Source of the DNA: Flaccisagitta enflata
Taxonomy: Eukaryota; Chaetognatha; Sagittoidea; Aphragmophora
Reading direction: 5' to 3'
Assembly: GCA_965153355.1 (NCBI GenBank)
Contig: OZ231126.1
Location: forward strand, 95,976,001 to 96,040,000
Length of the DNA: 64,000 bases
The notes under the pieces are model-generated. The model searched no databases, had not been told where the DNA came from, and was given only the letters and a program-made list of their open reading frames with translations. Numbering within the stretch: position 1 is the stretch's first letter; every line of letters begins with the position of its first letter. Positions 53,569 through 64,000 of this stretch are shown here, one piece after another. The translations under genes were made by a program, and so were the position numbers.

Positions 53569-54168
53569 CCGGGTCATCAGCCTGAGATGCCGGATAATGT
53601 TAAGCTTTTACTCTGAGATGCCACATATCACGGATTCCAGACTGATTGTCTCTTAAAGAGTATAGATTGACGTTTTTTGTGTCAAAATTTCATCAAAATC
53701 GGTCAAGTAGTTCAGATTCTACAAGTATTTAAGTAAAAATCTTCCTTTTTGCCACTTCTGTTTTTTGATGGGAAATAAGAGGAACAGTGTTTTTGCCCAT
53801 TCTCTTATTTTGCAATATTTTGAGCCAGACACACAAGATTGGTCCAAAATAAAAGAGGATTTGACAAATTTATGAAACTACATCAAATTTTTTTCAAACT
53901 AGACCATTGACCCGTTCCCAGCTCAAACTGAGAGAAATTTGAAAATGTTCTCTTTCATGATTTTTACTGAAAATTCTGCAATTGAGAGAAATTTATTTTT
54001 TACTTCAAAGTTTTGTAAAATCTAAACTACTTGACCGATTTTGATGAAATTTTGATACAAAAAACGTCAATCAATGCTCTTCAAGAGACAATCAGTGTGA
54101 AATCCAAGGTATGTGGCATCTCTGAGTAAAAGCTTAACAGAATCCGGCATCTCAGGCTGATGACCCTG
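53569..54168. mobile_element. TA-flanked fold-back MITE (right arm only)
   Basis: 600 bp. Ends CCGGGTCATCAGCCTGAGAT and, inverted, CAGGGTCATCAGCCTGAGAT, with TA either side. Long inner complement (ATTGACGTTTTTTGT, GATTTTGATGAAATTTTGA). The left arm near 6641-6652 is uninterrupted. Confidence 0.9.
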
Positions 54169-54545
54169 TATTAAAATGTGCCAAACCACGTCTAAAAATG
54201 GACCTACCCATTGATCTATCCGTCAATTGGTCCTGTCGCCTGCTGTTTACACAGAGGTTTCTTCTTGGGCCTTGTTTTTCCATTTTATCTGTCTTTGCGC
54301 AAAAACAAAAAAGAGAGATTATATTGAAAGTAGCTCCAAAATTGAGCAGTGTTTTTGTGCTCGCTTGTATAGATGTCGTCAATTTTATATTTCAGTGGCG
54401 CACTTTGTCGGTCAGTTGACTGTTCCATCATATTGTAACGCTATCTACCCTAGTATAAGAGGTCTTTTATCGGGCCTTGTTCATTGTTGAATGTTGTGAT
54501 ACAAACTAATAATTTTTTGTTTACCAACACAGCTTGTTTTCGAAG

Positions 54546-54800
54546 TCTGTCTGTCTGTCTATCTGTGTCAGTCAGTCCGTTCTTCTGTCTCTGTCTCTGT
54601 CTCTCTCTGTCTCTGTCTCTTTCTGTCTCTGTCTCTCTCTGTCTCTGTTTCTCTCTGTCTCTGTCTCTGTGTCTCTGTCTCTGTCTCTCTGTCTCTATCT
54701 CTCTCTCTCTCTGTCTCTGTCTCTCTCTCTCTGTCTCTCTCTCTCTCTGTCTCTCTCTCTGTCTCTCTGTCTCTCTCTCCCTCTCTCCCTCTCTCTGTTT
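54546..54800. repeat. CTGTCT compound microsatellite
   Basis: Mirror of 5284-5655 without the long pure tract. 54801-55330 is shared unique DNA with C-runs. Confidence 0.95.
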
Positions 54801-55329
54801 CGTTTTTCGTAATTGGGTTTTGGGGCAAGAGGAGACTCACACGAGGATAGATAATAGTTCTCCCTTTCCGTCCTGCTTCCCCAACATGTCTTCTCTCTTT
54901 ACTCTCAGCCCCCCCCCCCCCCACCCTCCCACTCATTTTCCATCCTGAGAACGTGTTCCCATTGACGACAACAATCGCGATCATTTCTGCAGGGGTGTAT
55001 ATACTATATAGTTCTATGACCTTTTTTTATTCCCCCCCCCCCCCCCGCCTTTGATTTTCTTCCCCGCGACGTGTCGCGTTGCGTCGCGTTAAAAAATCTA
55101 TGATTTTCTTGTCCATATAGCAGTAAAACAGTGTTTTTAAGGTTTAGATAGTGTTAAATTGTGTTTTACTTATCAGTATTTATAATTTGGTACTGCCTAA
55201 AGTTTAATTTTACCTAAATTTTCTTTTTTTCTCTTTTTTCCCCCTTAAATTTTCTCCCCCACCTCCAAACCCTTTAATTGTTTCCCCCCCCCCCAGGGGG
55301 GGAGGGAATGTAGAACTATATACAGGCCT

Positions 55330-55600
55330 GCATTTCTATCAATCGCATTTACAGCGTTATTACATCATTATGAATTGTATTAGCCCAGCAAGCAGTGAGC
55401 AAAGTAATTGAGCCCATGAAAGGAGTGAGCGAGGAAGGTAAGCATAGTGATGCAAAATGCTGGGAGTGAGTGAACAAAGTAAGCAGAATGAGCGGAGTAA
55501 GTGGCGCGAGCGAATGAACATAGCGAGCGAACAAGTAGCTCTTTAAAAATGCGGTTCTATGTGACCAGAAACGTGCCCTCACACACACACACACACACAC
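55330..55600. repeat. GCTCACTC-family repeat, uninterrupted
   Basis: Mirror of 4419-4800; holds the empty site 55544/55545 for the 120-bp hairpin element. Confidence 0.78.
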
Positions 55601-55727
55601 GAGGGGACAGATACTGGCGCTTTGGTCAAATAAAAACCGAATTTGTTCCCTTTTTCTTCCGAGCCTTGAATAGCCAAGATTCCGATTTAACCAACTCAAC
55701 TGTCTGTGTGTCTTTGAGAGAGAGTGC

Positions 55728-55732
<5 letters not shown>

Positions 55733-55790
<58 letters not shown>
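55733..55790. repeat. (CT)n microsatellite
   Basis: Mirror of 4170-4262. Confidence 0.96.
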
Positions 55791-55793
<3 letters not shown>

Positions 55794-56133
55794 TTTTTCA
55801 TGTTTTTTTTTTCTTCTTTTTTGTTTCTTTCTTTTTTTGGAAATCTGTAAGTGTGCTCCATTTTATAAAGACAGTACAGTAGAAGGTGTGAACAGACAAT
55901 AAACAAGAAAGAGTGGATAAGCTACTCGTATATGTAAAGATATTTTCAAGAAAAGTTTTATCCTTTGTACGTATAAAAAGTGCGCCACTGAATGTCGCTG
56001 CTGTGATGTGGAGATTCAAGAAAAGCTGCCTAATAGGTACCTATATGGCGTGTGACGCTTCAAACGGTCATGGAGGACCTTTCATTTGACTCTGGGCACC
56101 TTCAGAAAGACAATAGCTTGGAAATCAATTTTT

Positions 56134-56220
56134 TTATGGACGGACGGAGAGAGGGATGGACGGACTGACAGACGGACAGACAGACAAAGTGACTTGAAGA
56201 GTTGCGTAGCAAGTGACTAA
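56134..56220 (+). mobile_element. Hairpin-family fragment (mirror of 3718)
   Basis: GGACGGACGGAGAGAGGG, GAGTTGCGTAGCAAGTGACT. Confidence 0.6.
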
Positions 56221-56558
56221 AAGTGTTGCTGATGAAACGCCCAAAGCGACGGACCGACAGACTGATAACATAACATTGCCATAGATTCAACAGAAGAGAA
56301 AAAAAAACAAGGGATAGAAAAAGAAAAGAACTTTATTTGTAAGAAAAGGAGGCCAGAAAAAAAAAAGATATTGAAAGAGAAGAAGTATGACTGTCATAAA
56401 CCGATGAAGAGAGAACAATGGCGCTGCCGACCGATATAGAGGCAAGATATTAAAAGAGGAGAAAAAAAATGAAAACAGATAGCAGAGGTAAAAAAAGTGT
56501 GCATCGGTCTACTTACTTTAATACTTGTGGCAGGGCAAGCTCATTGATTTTTACAAAA

Positions 56559-56767
56559 ACAAGGCTGGATACAGGGCTACCAAAGTCGCGTGTGGTTGGG
56601 CAGAGGCAGTGATAAAAAAGGTTAACCCAAGCATTTGGGCAGGAGCAGTAATGCAAAGACTACCCACAAACACCGATAATGCTCAGGGCGACCGACCAAC
56701 TTGGGGATGAACTGACCGACTAACTGACATAGCGGGTAACGAGTTGCATGCATGGCTGCACGCGATG
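56559..56767 (+). mobile_element. Hairpin-family element (mirror of 3171)
   Basis: ACAAGGCTGGATACAGGGCT to TGCACGCGATG; decayed hairpin as on the left. Confidence 0.8.
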
Positions 56768-56998
56768 AAAAATCATACAATCACAATTGATTGGCAAAAT
56801 TTTTTTGGGGAGTCTTACAGCAGGCTTTACATTTTTTCTGAAAAAATCATAAATAATGACTCATGATCAAGAAGATTCTTAGAATATTGCCTGACAACTT
56901 TGTCAAGAGGTGTTGTTCTACTTTTAACCAGGATGGTAAAAACAGATGGGATGGAAAGGCGACTAAAATTGATTTCTTGATAATAATTGTTCAAGATG

Positions 56999-57148
56999 GC
57001 ATAATAGTCTCAAAAGCGTTAGATGGTCAGTGGTACCCGTGCCCTGCTTAGGTAGGTTGCGCTTGAAGTTGAGGGAGAGAGCAGGGCAGTGGCCCCAAAG
57101 GGATCGATGACCTATGCTTTCACATGTATGAGGTATTTTCTCCTTCTG
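56999..57148 (+). mobile_element. Composite-family fragment (mirror of 2790)
   Basis: GGCATAATAGTCTCAAAAGC, GGTCAGTGGTACCC, GGGCAGTGGCCCCAAAGGGA, GACCTATGCTTTCACATG. Confidence 0.75.
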
Positions 57149-57580
57149 ACAATTGAGATTTGGGCCGTAGGGCTGGATTTGGGCCTGTTTTGTTTTGTTG
57201 TTTTGTTAGTGTTCTTTATTCTTGATCAGGAGGCAATTTAAATGAACTAAAAATAACACGCCTGAAGTTAGTCACAAACGCCATTGGGCAGAGGCAGCTA
57301 TGCACAAAGATCCTCATTCTGTCTCATTAATTTGCCGGCATCGAAAAGCACAAGCACATGACATTGCAGAAAACTTCCGATCCCTGAAACAATGCTTTAC
57401 AGTGTTTTTATGGCATCATCGTAATTTTTCACAAAAATAAGAATATTGATTTTTTAAGGAAACTAAAAGCACTAGTTTTCTTCTTGCGTTTTGCGCTATT
57501 TAACCTTTAAGATATCTTCTACAAGAAATAGAAGCGATGAACGAAGCTACATATAGCACAGACAAGGCGGCTCTTTTATT

Positions 57581-57778
57581 AGTGACGTGCACGCGACTCT
57601 ATGACGCGCACTGTCCGTCGGTCGGTCAGACTGTCCTTCTGTCTGTCACACTTTGCTTTTTTGGCGTGTACCGGCGGTTTTGGCGTAAATGCTCCTGCCC
57701 AACTGCTTGGTTGGTCTATTTCATCACTGCCCCTTCCCACCCTCACGCGACTTGGGTAGCCATGTATCCGGCCTTGTT
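57581..57778 (-). mobile_element. Hairpin-family element (mirror of 1585)
   Basis: AGTGACGTGCACGCGACT to GTATCCGGCCTTGTTTT. Confidence 0.85.
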
Positions 57779-57898
57779 TTTCATCCTGAACTAAACTTAT
57801 GAAATGCCTTTTTCAAATACATCAAAGCCTCAGGCGCGTCAAGCGAGTTAAAATGAATACATCAACCATTTTAATGTTTAGCGATACAACACTTTTTA

Positions 57899-58387
57899 GT
57901 TGCGTGCACGCGACCCTACAAACCGCTTTGTCCGTCCGTCGGTCGGTCGGTCACATTTTACTTTTTTTATGATTTTATTTCTTTGACCTCACTGCTCCTG
58001 CCCGAATGGTTTAGTGACCTCAAACATGGCCCATGCTCATCCGCACGCGACTTCCGCATCTCTATAAGAAAGAAGGAAGGAAGGAAGATCCGTGACGCGA
58101 AATTTTCCAATGCGATTTTTATGGTTTTCTCTTCGTGTCTCTTCATTTCTCTTTATGTCCCCCCATGTCTCTCGTGTCTCTCCATGTCTCTCATGTCTCT
58201 TCATATCTCTTTATGTCACTGGGGGGAGGAGGGAGGAATCGGTTTACATTTATCTCTCTATCTCAATATCTTTATATCTTCGTATCTTCATATCTTCATA
58301 TATTCATATCTTAATGATTTGTATCTTATTATCTTACAAGTTACATCTAAAGAGGACGCATCTATTGGACATCTCTTGGCCTTGTTT
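57899..58387 (-). mobile_element. Hairpin-family composite long form (mirror of 989)
   Basis: AGTTGCGTGCACGCGACC hairpin at one end, ACATCTCTTGGCCTTGTTT at the other; the arm ends here. Confidence 0.75.
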
Positions 58388-58593
58388 TTATAATACCGAC
58401 GGCGCTGTGAAGGGGAGAGTTGAACGGTCGAGGTCGTGGCAGTTGCTCTCTGTCAGCCGCTTGAAGGTTTTACGGTCATAATCAAATCAACTCCTATCTC
58501 TCCACTACATTGCCTTCCTCTGCCTTCCTCTGCCTTCACTGCCTTCACTGCCATCCTCTCTTCGATGATGTATCGTGAGAAAAAAAGGAAAGC

Positions 58594-58697
<104 letters not shown>

Positions 58698-58755
58698 TCA
58701 AGAGGACCGACAAACAGATATAGCTAAAGAACCACACACAAGCATATACTCTGAC

Positions 58756-58781
58756 GCGAGGGCTGACTCTTCAGCCCTCGC
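58756..58781. other. Perfect 11-bp stem hairpin
   Basis: GCGAGGGCTGA, loop CTCT, TCAGCCCTCGC. It lies in otherwise unique DNA. It could be the end of an unrecognised element; the stem is too long for a histone mRNA stem-loop. Confidence 0.8.
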
Positions 58782-58919
58782 CTATCATCTTCTGATGTAA
58801 GTTTTCCTCATTGCATTGTAACCATTTTGAACATTTGCTCTTAGTTAGTGGTCTCATCTATCATTGCTCTTGTCGTGCTACACTTATTGTGTGAATATAA
58901 TCCATAATTATTATTATAT

Positions 58920-59021
58920 ACAGACAAAGAGACAGACAAAAAGACATATCATCTTGCACAGAGACGAAAAACAGACAGACTGACATATACACAGACAGAC
59001 AGACAGACAGACAGACAGAAC

Positions 59022-59107
<86 letters not shown>

Positions 59108-59125
59108 AGATCGGAAAGAAAGAAA
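58920..59125. repeat. (ACAG)n tetranucleotide tract
   Basis: About 200 bp with short interruptions (AACGACAG, ACAAACAG). Confidence 0.96.
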
Positions 59126-59199
59126 GACAGAAAGACATAAAGACAGAAAGGCCGACAAATACAGAGACAGACAGACATGCAGGTAGATGGAGAAACAGT

Positions 59200-60377
59200 C
59201 AAACTACCAAAGACAAAGATACTAAATGTTTAATACTGACAACCAGACACCCACGAAGGGAACAGTAATATAGATAGTCAAATAAAATAGAGCAGAAAAA
59301 TAGACAAGAGACAGAAAAGCAAGAAGCCACGATAAGAGGATTGAATGGTGAGGTTAATTTGCGATAAAAGATAATTAAGGTAAAACCCGGCTTTAATCTC
59401 TCGCATAATTTCATGAACCAAGGGACGTTGACTCTGCTTCCCTGGCGATTATTATCATAAACACATCCACTTAGAAAGCCGTTGTATTGTTTCATACCGC
59501 GTTTGCATTCCCTTTGAATTTGCACGTGAAAGGTTCTTAGAGCGTATCTAATAATTGCATCCCATTGGTCCGTGCATGCGTCCGTCTACCCCTTCGTTAT
59601 GTGTCAGTGGTACGTCTTTTGTTTCCAGCGTTTCTTTGTGTGAGCTGTAAGCTAAAAGTCCGTCATCTCTAGGTACATCAAAACTCGAAACCATCCTGAG
59701 CATTAGACCTAGTTTGAGATTTGCTTTTTGTCATTCACCTGCATTTTTACCACGTTTTTAAAAACATAACATACTCAATCATTCATTCGGGAGGTAGTCT
59801 TTATGAAAGTACTTTATCCGTTCTTCCTGTTCCAATACAACTGCATATACGCTGCAAAGCCACACGCGTGCTTCAATATTCAATGCCTATGTTTCAGTGA
59901 CAAACGTACAATCATGTAAGTTCATGTGCATTCGACAAAAACAAACAAGATCCTTTTCCAATCACTGTATGGGTCTATCCACTGAAGCACGAACTCAGAT
60001 TTACGATATAAGCTATGGCTCATTCGTGCTACAGTGGATTAACAAAAAAGAGAAAAAAAAGAGGACAACTTGTTTTGCTGTTTTTATCCTCATGCTATTT
60101 TTGAATTGGTAGAGCTAGGACAGTCAGCATGGTCTCATTCAAATGATCTTTAAAACGGTCTTGGATTTTGCTCGTTCTTTTTCATTTCTTGGATGTGAAA
60201 CTCTTATGAACAAGTAATTCACTTTTTTTCTTTTTTTGCCAAAATTACAACCTCTATTCATACCCTAAAGAAAAGTCTACCGAGTTTTCCATAGCTTGGG
60301 AGCTAAAAATCAAGCATTTCATTGGCAGAAAATAGCTTTTTAGGTGATTTTTTTTTTTGATTAGGATATCTTGTTAT
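59200..60377. other. Unique-looking stretch, no feature recognised
   Basis: Moderate base composition. Open frames up to 108 codons show no motif I recognise. This is the most gene-like composition in the window, but there is no positive evidence for an exon. Confidence 0.5.
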
Positions 60378-60740
60378 TCGAGATCCAAAATCTTGCATTT
60401 TCACTTTTTTCAAAAAAACTTTGAAAATTTTTGTGTCACGCGTTGAGGACTTAGAAAAAAAAATCACAAAATATTTTTTTGAAAAATGGTTTTTAAAAGT
60501 GGGGTGCAATCGATAGGAAATTTTCTGATTTGCCTAGATCCAAAATCTTGTATTTTCATTTTTTTTTTCAAAAAACTAAGAAAATTTTTGTTCCGCACGT
60601 TGGGGACTTAGAAAAAAAAATCACAAAATATTTTTTTGAAAAATGGTTTTTAAAAGTAGGGTGCAATCAATAGGAAATTGTTTGATTTGCCTAGATCCAA
60701 AATCCTGTAACTTTACTTTTTTTTCAAGAAACTTGGACTT
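60378..60740. repeat. About 158-bp tandem repeat, 2.3 copies
   Basis: Units start GATCCAAAATCTTG and contain GTTGAGGACTTAG / GTTGGGGACTTAG and GGGGTGCAATCGATAGGAAA. Confidence 0.88.
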
Positions 60741-61102
60741 GAAATTCACTGCCGGCCATATTTTCAAAGAAAGTTTAAAAATTCTCCTAGAACTTTTTCA
60801 GTTTGATATGGTTCAAACAAATGCTCATAACTTCTAAAGTATTTGAGCCAGAACCTTGAAATTTGAAACGTGCATTATTGAAAGCGCTGAGCAGGTCCAT
60901 GCAAAAGATTGAGCTACTGACTGACCTAGGAAAACCTTCGAGTCTAAGTCTAAATTTTGCTTCATGAAATTTTTTCTATGATACAAATCTTCGTTATCCA
61001 GAAATGATTTTTTCATGCAATAACTGACATTCATCTGATTAGGTTTTATTGAAAAGAGGAATGTTTTTTCTTCATTTTTCTAATATTTACATTTTTTCAA
61101 TA

Positions 61103-61870
61103 CATGGCATTCAATCTCATTTGTCACGAAAGGAACCTTTATTGTGCTAAAACTATTTGACTTTTCAGTTTCATTTTTTCTCTCATAAAAGCACTATGTA
61201 TGATGTTTTTTGTGTTAAATTTTCATAGGAGTGGGTCTTGAAATTCAGCAGAAATCCATGTTTGAAGTTATGAAGTAAATGGCGGTTTTCTCACAAATGG
61301 CGGTTTTCTCACAAATTTTGACATAAAAGATGCATAAAATTCAATGTGTTTCAAACTTCAGATGCTTGATTAAAGTCAAGTGATAAATGCTAAGACCCCA
61401 ATGTTAGGAATAGCCAGGTTTTGTCACAGAACAGTGAACTTTTGGCAAATACTATCAAAATTTTGACAAAAATCTTACAAAAACTTAATCAAAGATTGTT
61501 TTTTTCCTATAAAAAAGAAAATGGTTGATCATGATGAAATTTCATAGAATTGTTTTTCTCAGATACAAAAATTATATGAAATTATCTGCCATTCTAGACC
61601 AATATCACATCTGTAAAAGCATTTAGAAATGAGAGCAATTTAAAGATGAAAGGTCAGAACCTCAAAGTCAAACAAAATCTCCCATCTCATCATGACATCT
61701 TACACTTTAAAATGGATTATCTCCTAAACTATTTCACCCAGTACCATGAAATTTGGACACAAAAACGTCATATGCAGTTCTTTCAGGAGAAAAAAAAATT
61801 CAAACTGAAAAGTTGATTTGTTTTTGCACAGCATAGGTTCTTTTTGTGTCAAATGAGATTGAAGACCCTG
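61103..61870. mobile_element. Probable TA-flanked inverted-repeat element
   Basis: CATGGCATTCAATCTCATTT and, inverted, CAGGGTCTTCAATCTCATTT, continuing GACAC/GTCAC; TA on both sides; 768 bp. No second copy or empty site in the window. Confidence 0.65.
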
Positions 61871-62089
61871 TAAAGTCATTTTATATGAAGAAAAATAAAG
61901 AGCTGTAATCAAAACCTTCAACTTATGCATTCCCCTTTTTTTATTCTTTTTTCTCATTTTTCTCATCTCTTTTTCTCTCTCCTTTTCTCATTCTCTCCAT
62001 TGACCTCGTTCCACTCGAATCGCGTGTAGACGAGATTGTGATGGCGCTGGACATCGGAAAGACCTTTCAAAACGAGGAAACAGAGAGAG

Positions 62090-62092
62090 AGA

Positions 62093-62179
<87 letters not shown>

Positions 62180-62221
62180 GCAAATAGAAAGACAGATAGA
62201 CGGATAGACAGACATGCAGAT

Positions 62222-62270
<49 letters not shown>

Positions 62271-62276
62271 AGAGAC

Positions 62277-62307
<31 letters not shown>

Positions 62308-62363
62308 TATTGACAAATAGAAAGACAGACGAGACAGATACACAGAGAGACAGAGAGACAGAT

Positions 62364-62420
<57 letters not shown>
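62090..62420. repeat. (GA)n / GACA compound microsatellite
   Basis: Three GA tracts separated by ACAGACAGA and TTGGCAAATAGAAAGACAG; the last phrase recurs near 62311, pointing to internal duplication. Confidence 0.95.
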
Positions 62421-62421
<1 letters not shown>

Positions 62422-62672
62422 AAACTCCGAGGGCTATATTTTTTGCCAATGTTGCAGATTGAAACGGCTTTATTTTGCTTACTCTCAGCATAAATAAAGC
62501 CTGAGATAAAATGATGGTGATTTAGGTGATTTAAGGTCGGCGCAGTCGCAAATCCCATGCGAAATCTCCCATCTCTCTCTCTCTTTTTCTGTCGTTCTGT
62601 TATTTTTTTCTTGTGTACAACTTTGTAGATCCATTTAAGGCATGGCAAGTTTTTACTCTTCTTTTTCTTTTT

Positions 62673-62742
62673 AGTCGCGGACACGCGACTCTATAACCCA
62701 CTTTGGTCCGTCGGTCGGTCTGTCGTGTATACGGCCTTGTTT
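62673..62742 (-). mobile_element. Minimal 70-bp hairpin-family element
   Basis: Hairpin AGTCGCGGACACGCGACT (stem AGTCGCG/CGCGACT, loop GACA), CTATAACCCACTTTG, GTCCGTCGGTCGGTCTGTC, then GTGTATACGGCCTTGTT. It has both termini and nothing of the usual body, so it defines the smallest form seen. Confidence 0.88.
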
Positions 62743-62869
62743 CTTTATAAGGCTGACAAAGTTCCACCAGCTAGTCAAAGGCCCAGCTTGCCAGAAACCT
62801 GGCTCATTCTGGGCTTCTTCACTGGATAATGTTTACTAAGTCTAAGATAGCAAAATTTCAAAAATCTCA

Positions 62870-63235
62870 TGACCGCAACCAAGATTTGTATCCTTTCTTA
62901 TTTTGTAAGACACCCTGGCCAACAAAGTTTACATCTAATGACTGCAACCACATGTTGTACCCTTTCTGTTTTTGTAAGACACCCTAGCCAACATAGTTCA
63001 CATCTAATGACTGCAACCACATGTTATACCCTTTCTTTTTTGTAAGACACCCTGGCCAACATAGTTTACATCTCATGACTGCAAACACATGTTTTACCCT
63101 TATTTTTTGTAAGACACCCTGGCCAACATAGTTTACATCTAATGACTGCAACCACATGTTGTACCCTTTCTTTTTTGTAAGACACTCTGGCCAACATAGT
63201 TTACATCTAATGACTGCAACCACTTGGTGTTCCCT
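62870..63235. repeat. About 68-bp tandem repeat, five to six copies
   Basis: Unit contains TAATGACTGCAACCACATG, GTACCCTTTCTTTTTTG and TAAGACACCCTGGCCAACAT. Confidence 0.93.
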
Positions 63236-63347
63236 TTCTTTTTCAAAGAGCTTTTCCTCTTTCAGTCTCTCGTTAGATGGATAGTTAAGTATTTACTCGG
63301 AAGGCAATAGGGGATACTGGCATGGATACATCAAAGGATTGCAAAGT

Positions 63348-63353
63348 GAGAGA

Positions 63354-63440
<87 letters not shown>
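63348..63440. repeat. (GA)n microsatellite
   Basis: Near-pure GA. From 63441 to the window end the DNA is purine-rich with nothing recognised. Confidence 0.96.
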
Positions 63441-63443
<3 letters not shown>

Positions 63444-64000
63444 CAGAGAGAAAGACAGTCTCGTCGATAGGATAGACAAACAGAATGACACACGCACAAA
63501 ATGGAAGTTATACACATGCAGGAAAACACTAGCAGTGAGTGCGTCATAACTGGCAGACGGGCAGATGGACAGACAGACAGACAAACTGGACACACTGCCA
63601 CAGTGTAGTATCAGCATAAGATTGAAAGAAAAAAAGAAAAAAAAAAGACAGAACGAAATAAAAGAAACAGAAGACTAAGACAAATAGAAAACCCCAGACA
63701 GTCAAACATATGGGCAGAAAGTGAGTCAGAAACTATTCTGGCCCATAGAGCGCTACGCGTCGTTTAACATAAGGAATCGAGAACGCAAAGGAAAGGATGA
63801 ACATGAAACCAAAAGTGATGGAAGAGAACGCGGAAAAAAGTGTTAGAAAAATCTTGTTTCCGGTTTTTCCACAGAAAAAAAAATGAAAAAGATAGATGAA
63901 TAAAAAAAACAAACAGTGGCTGTCGCCAAAAGATGTGAATTGCAGGTATTTAGTTATGATGCATTGTTTTAAAGAAGAGAAATTTAAAAAACAAATAATA

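Noticed and set aside
58756-58781. Histone mRNA 3' stem-loop
   Set aside because: Stem is 11 bp, loop sequence is wrong, and no histone frame lies upstream.
59199-59525. 108-residue open frame in unique DNA
   Set aside because: No recognisable motif, and it begins at a dispersed tetranucleotide tract; unsupported as an exon.
62984-63223. Cys/Leu repeat frame in the right flank
   Set aside because: Arises from the 68-bp tandem repeat; the period is not a multiple of three and only indels keep it open.

Overview
This looks like intergenic, repeat-saturated DNA from a eukaryote, probably an invertebrate animal. Long (CT)n/(GA)n, (GT)n and (ATC)n microsatellites, minisatellites and dozens of small non-coding mobile elements fill it. 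I cannot name the organism. I recognise no protein-coding gene, tRNA or rRNA; the many open frames are translations of microsatellites or of dispersed repeats.

The layout is dominated by one giant inverted duplication. Left arm 989-30396 is repeated in reverse as right arm 30406-58390, around a 9-base centre (30397-30405). The arms are near-identical over long stretches (27300-27640 and 32470-32810 match base for base as far as I read them). They differ by microsatellite lengths and by clean insertions present in only one arm. The inner 1.2 kb of the right arm (30406-31595) is a heavily degraded, deletion-rich copy of 28916-30396. Unrelated flanks lie outside: 1-988 and 58391-64000.

Four repeat systems account for most of the sequence. 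(1) A hairpin-ended element family, typically 70-330 bp. One end begins ACAAGGCC; the other ends in a hairpin such as AGTCGCGTGCACGCGACT followed by A-rich DNA. GGAC/GTCC-rich repeats lie next to the hairpin. Long forms carry tandem cores. Empty sites in the opposite arm show precise insertion into A/T runs with no visible target duplication. In the feature list, strand '+' for this family means the ACAAGG end comes first. (2) Composite elements with inverted ends of about 55 bp (starting GGGCAGCGGCCCC), a core of about 21-bp minisatellite units, and a one-sided head containing GGTCAGCGGTACCCGATGCC. (3) TA-flanked inverted-repeat elements without coding capacity (Tc1/mariner/pogo-like by target site); several are proven by empty sites in the other arm. 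(4) A family rich in GCTCACTC-type short repeats, with palindromic AT/CG cores.

The eight arm-specific insertions I could define all lie in the outer half of each arm. The arms therefore have separate histories: either two haplotypes or an old segmental duplication. The one-sided decay at the centre and an Illumina-adapter-like sequence at 12549-12577 mean the assembly must be checked before any biological reading of the palindrome. No pathway or operon logic applies here; the interest lies in the mobile elements and the architecture.
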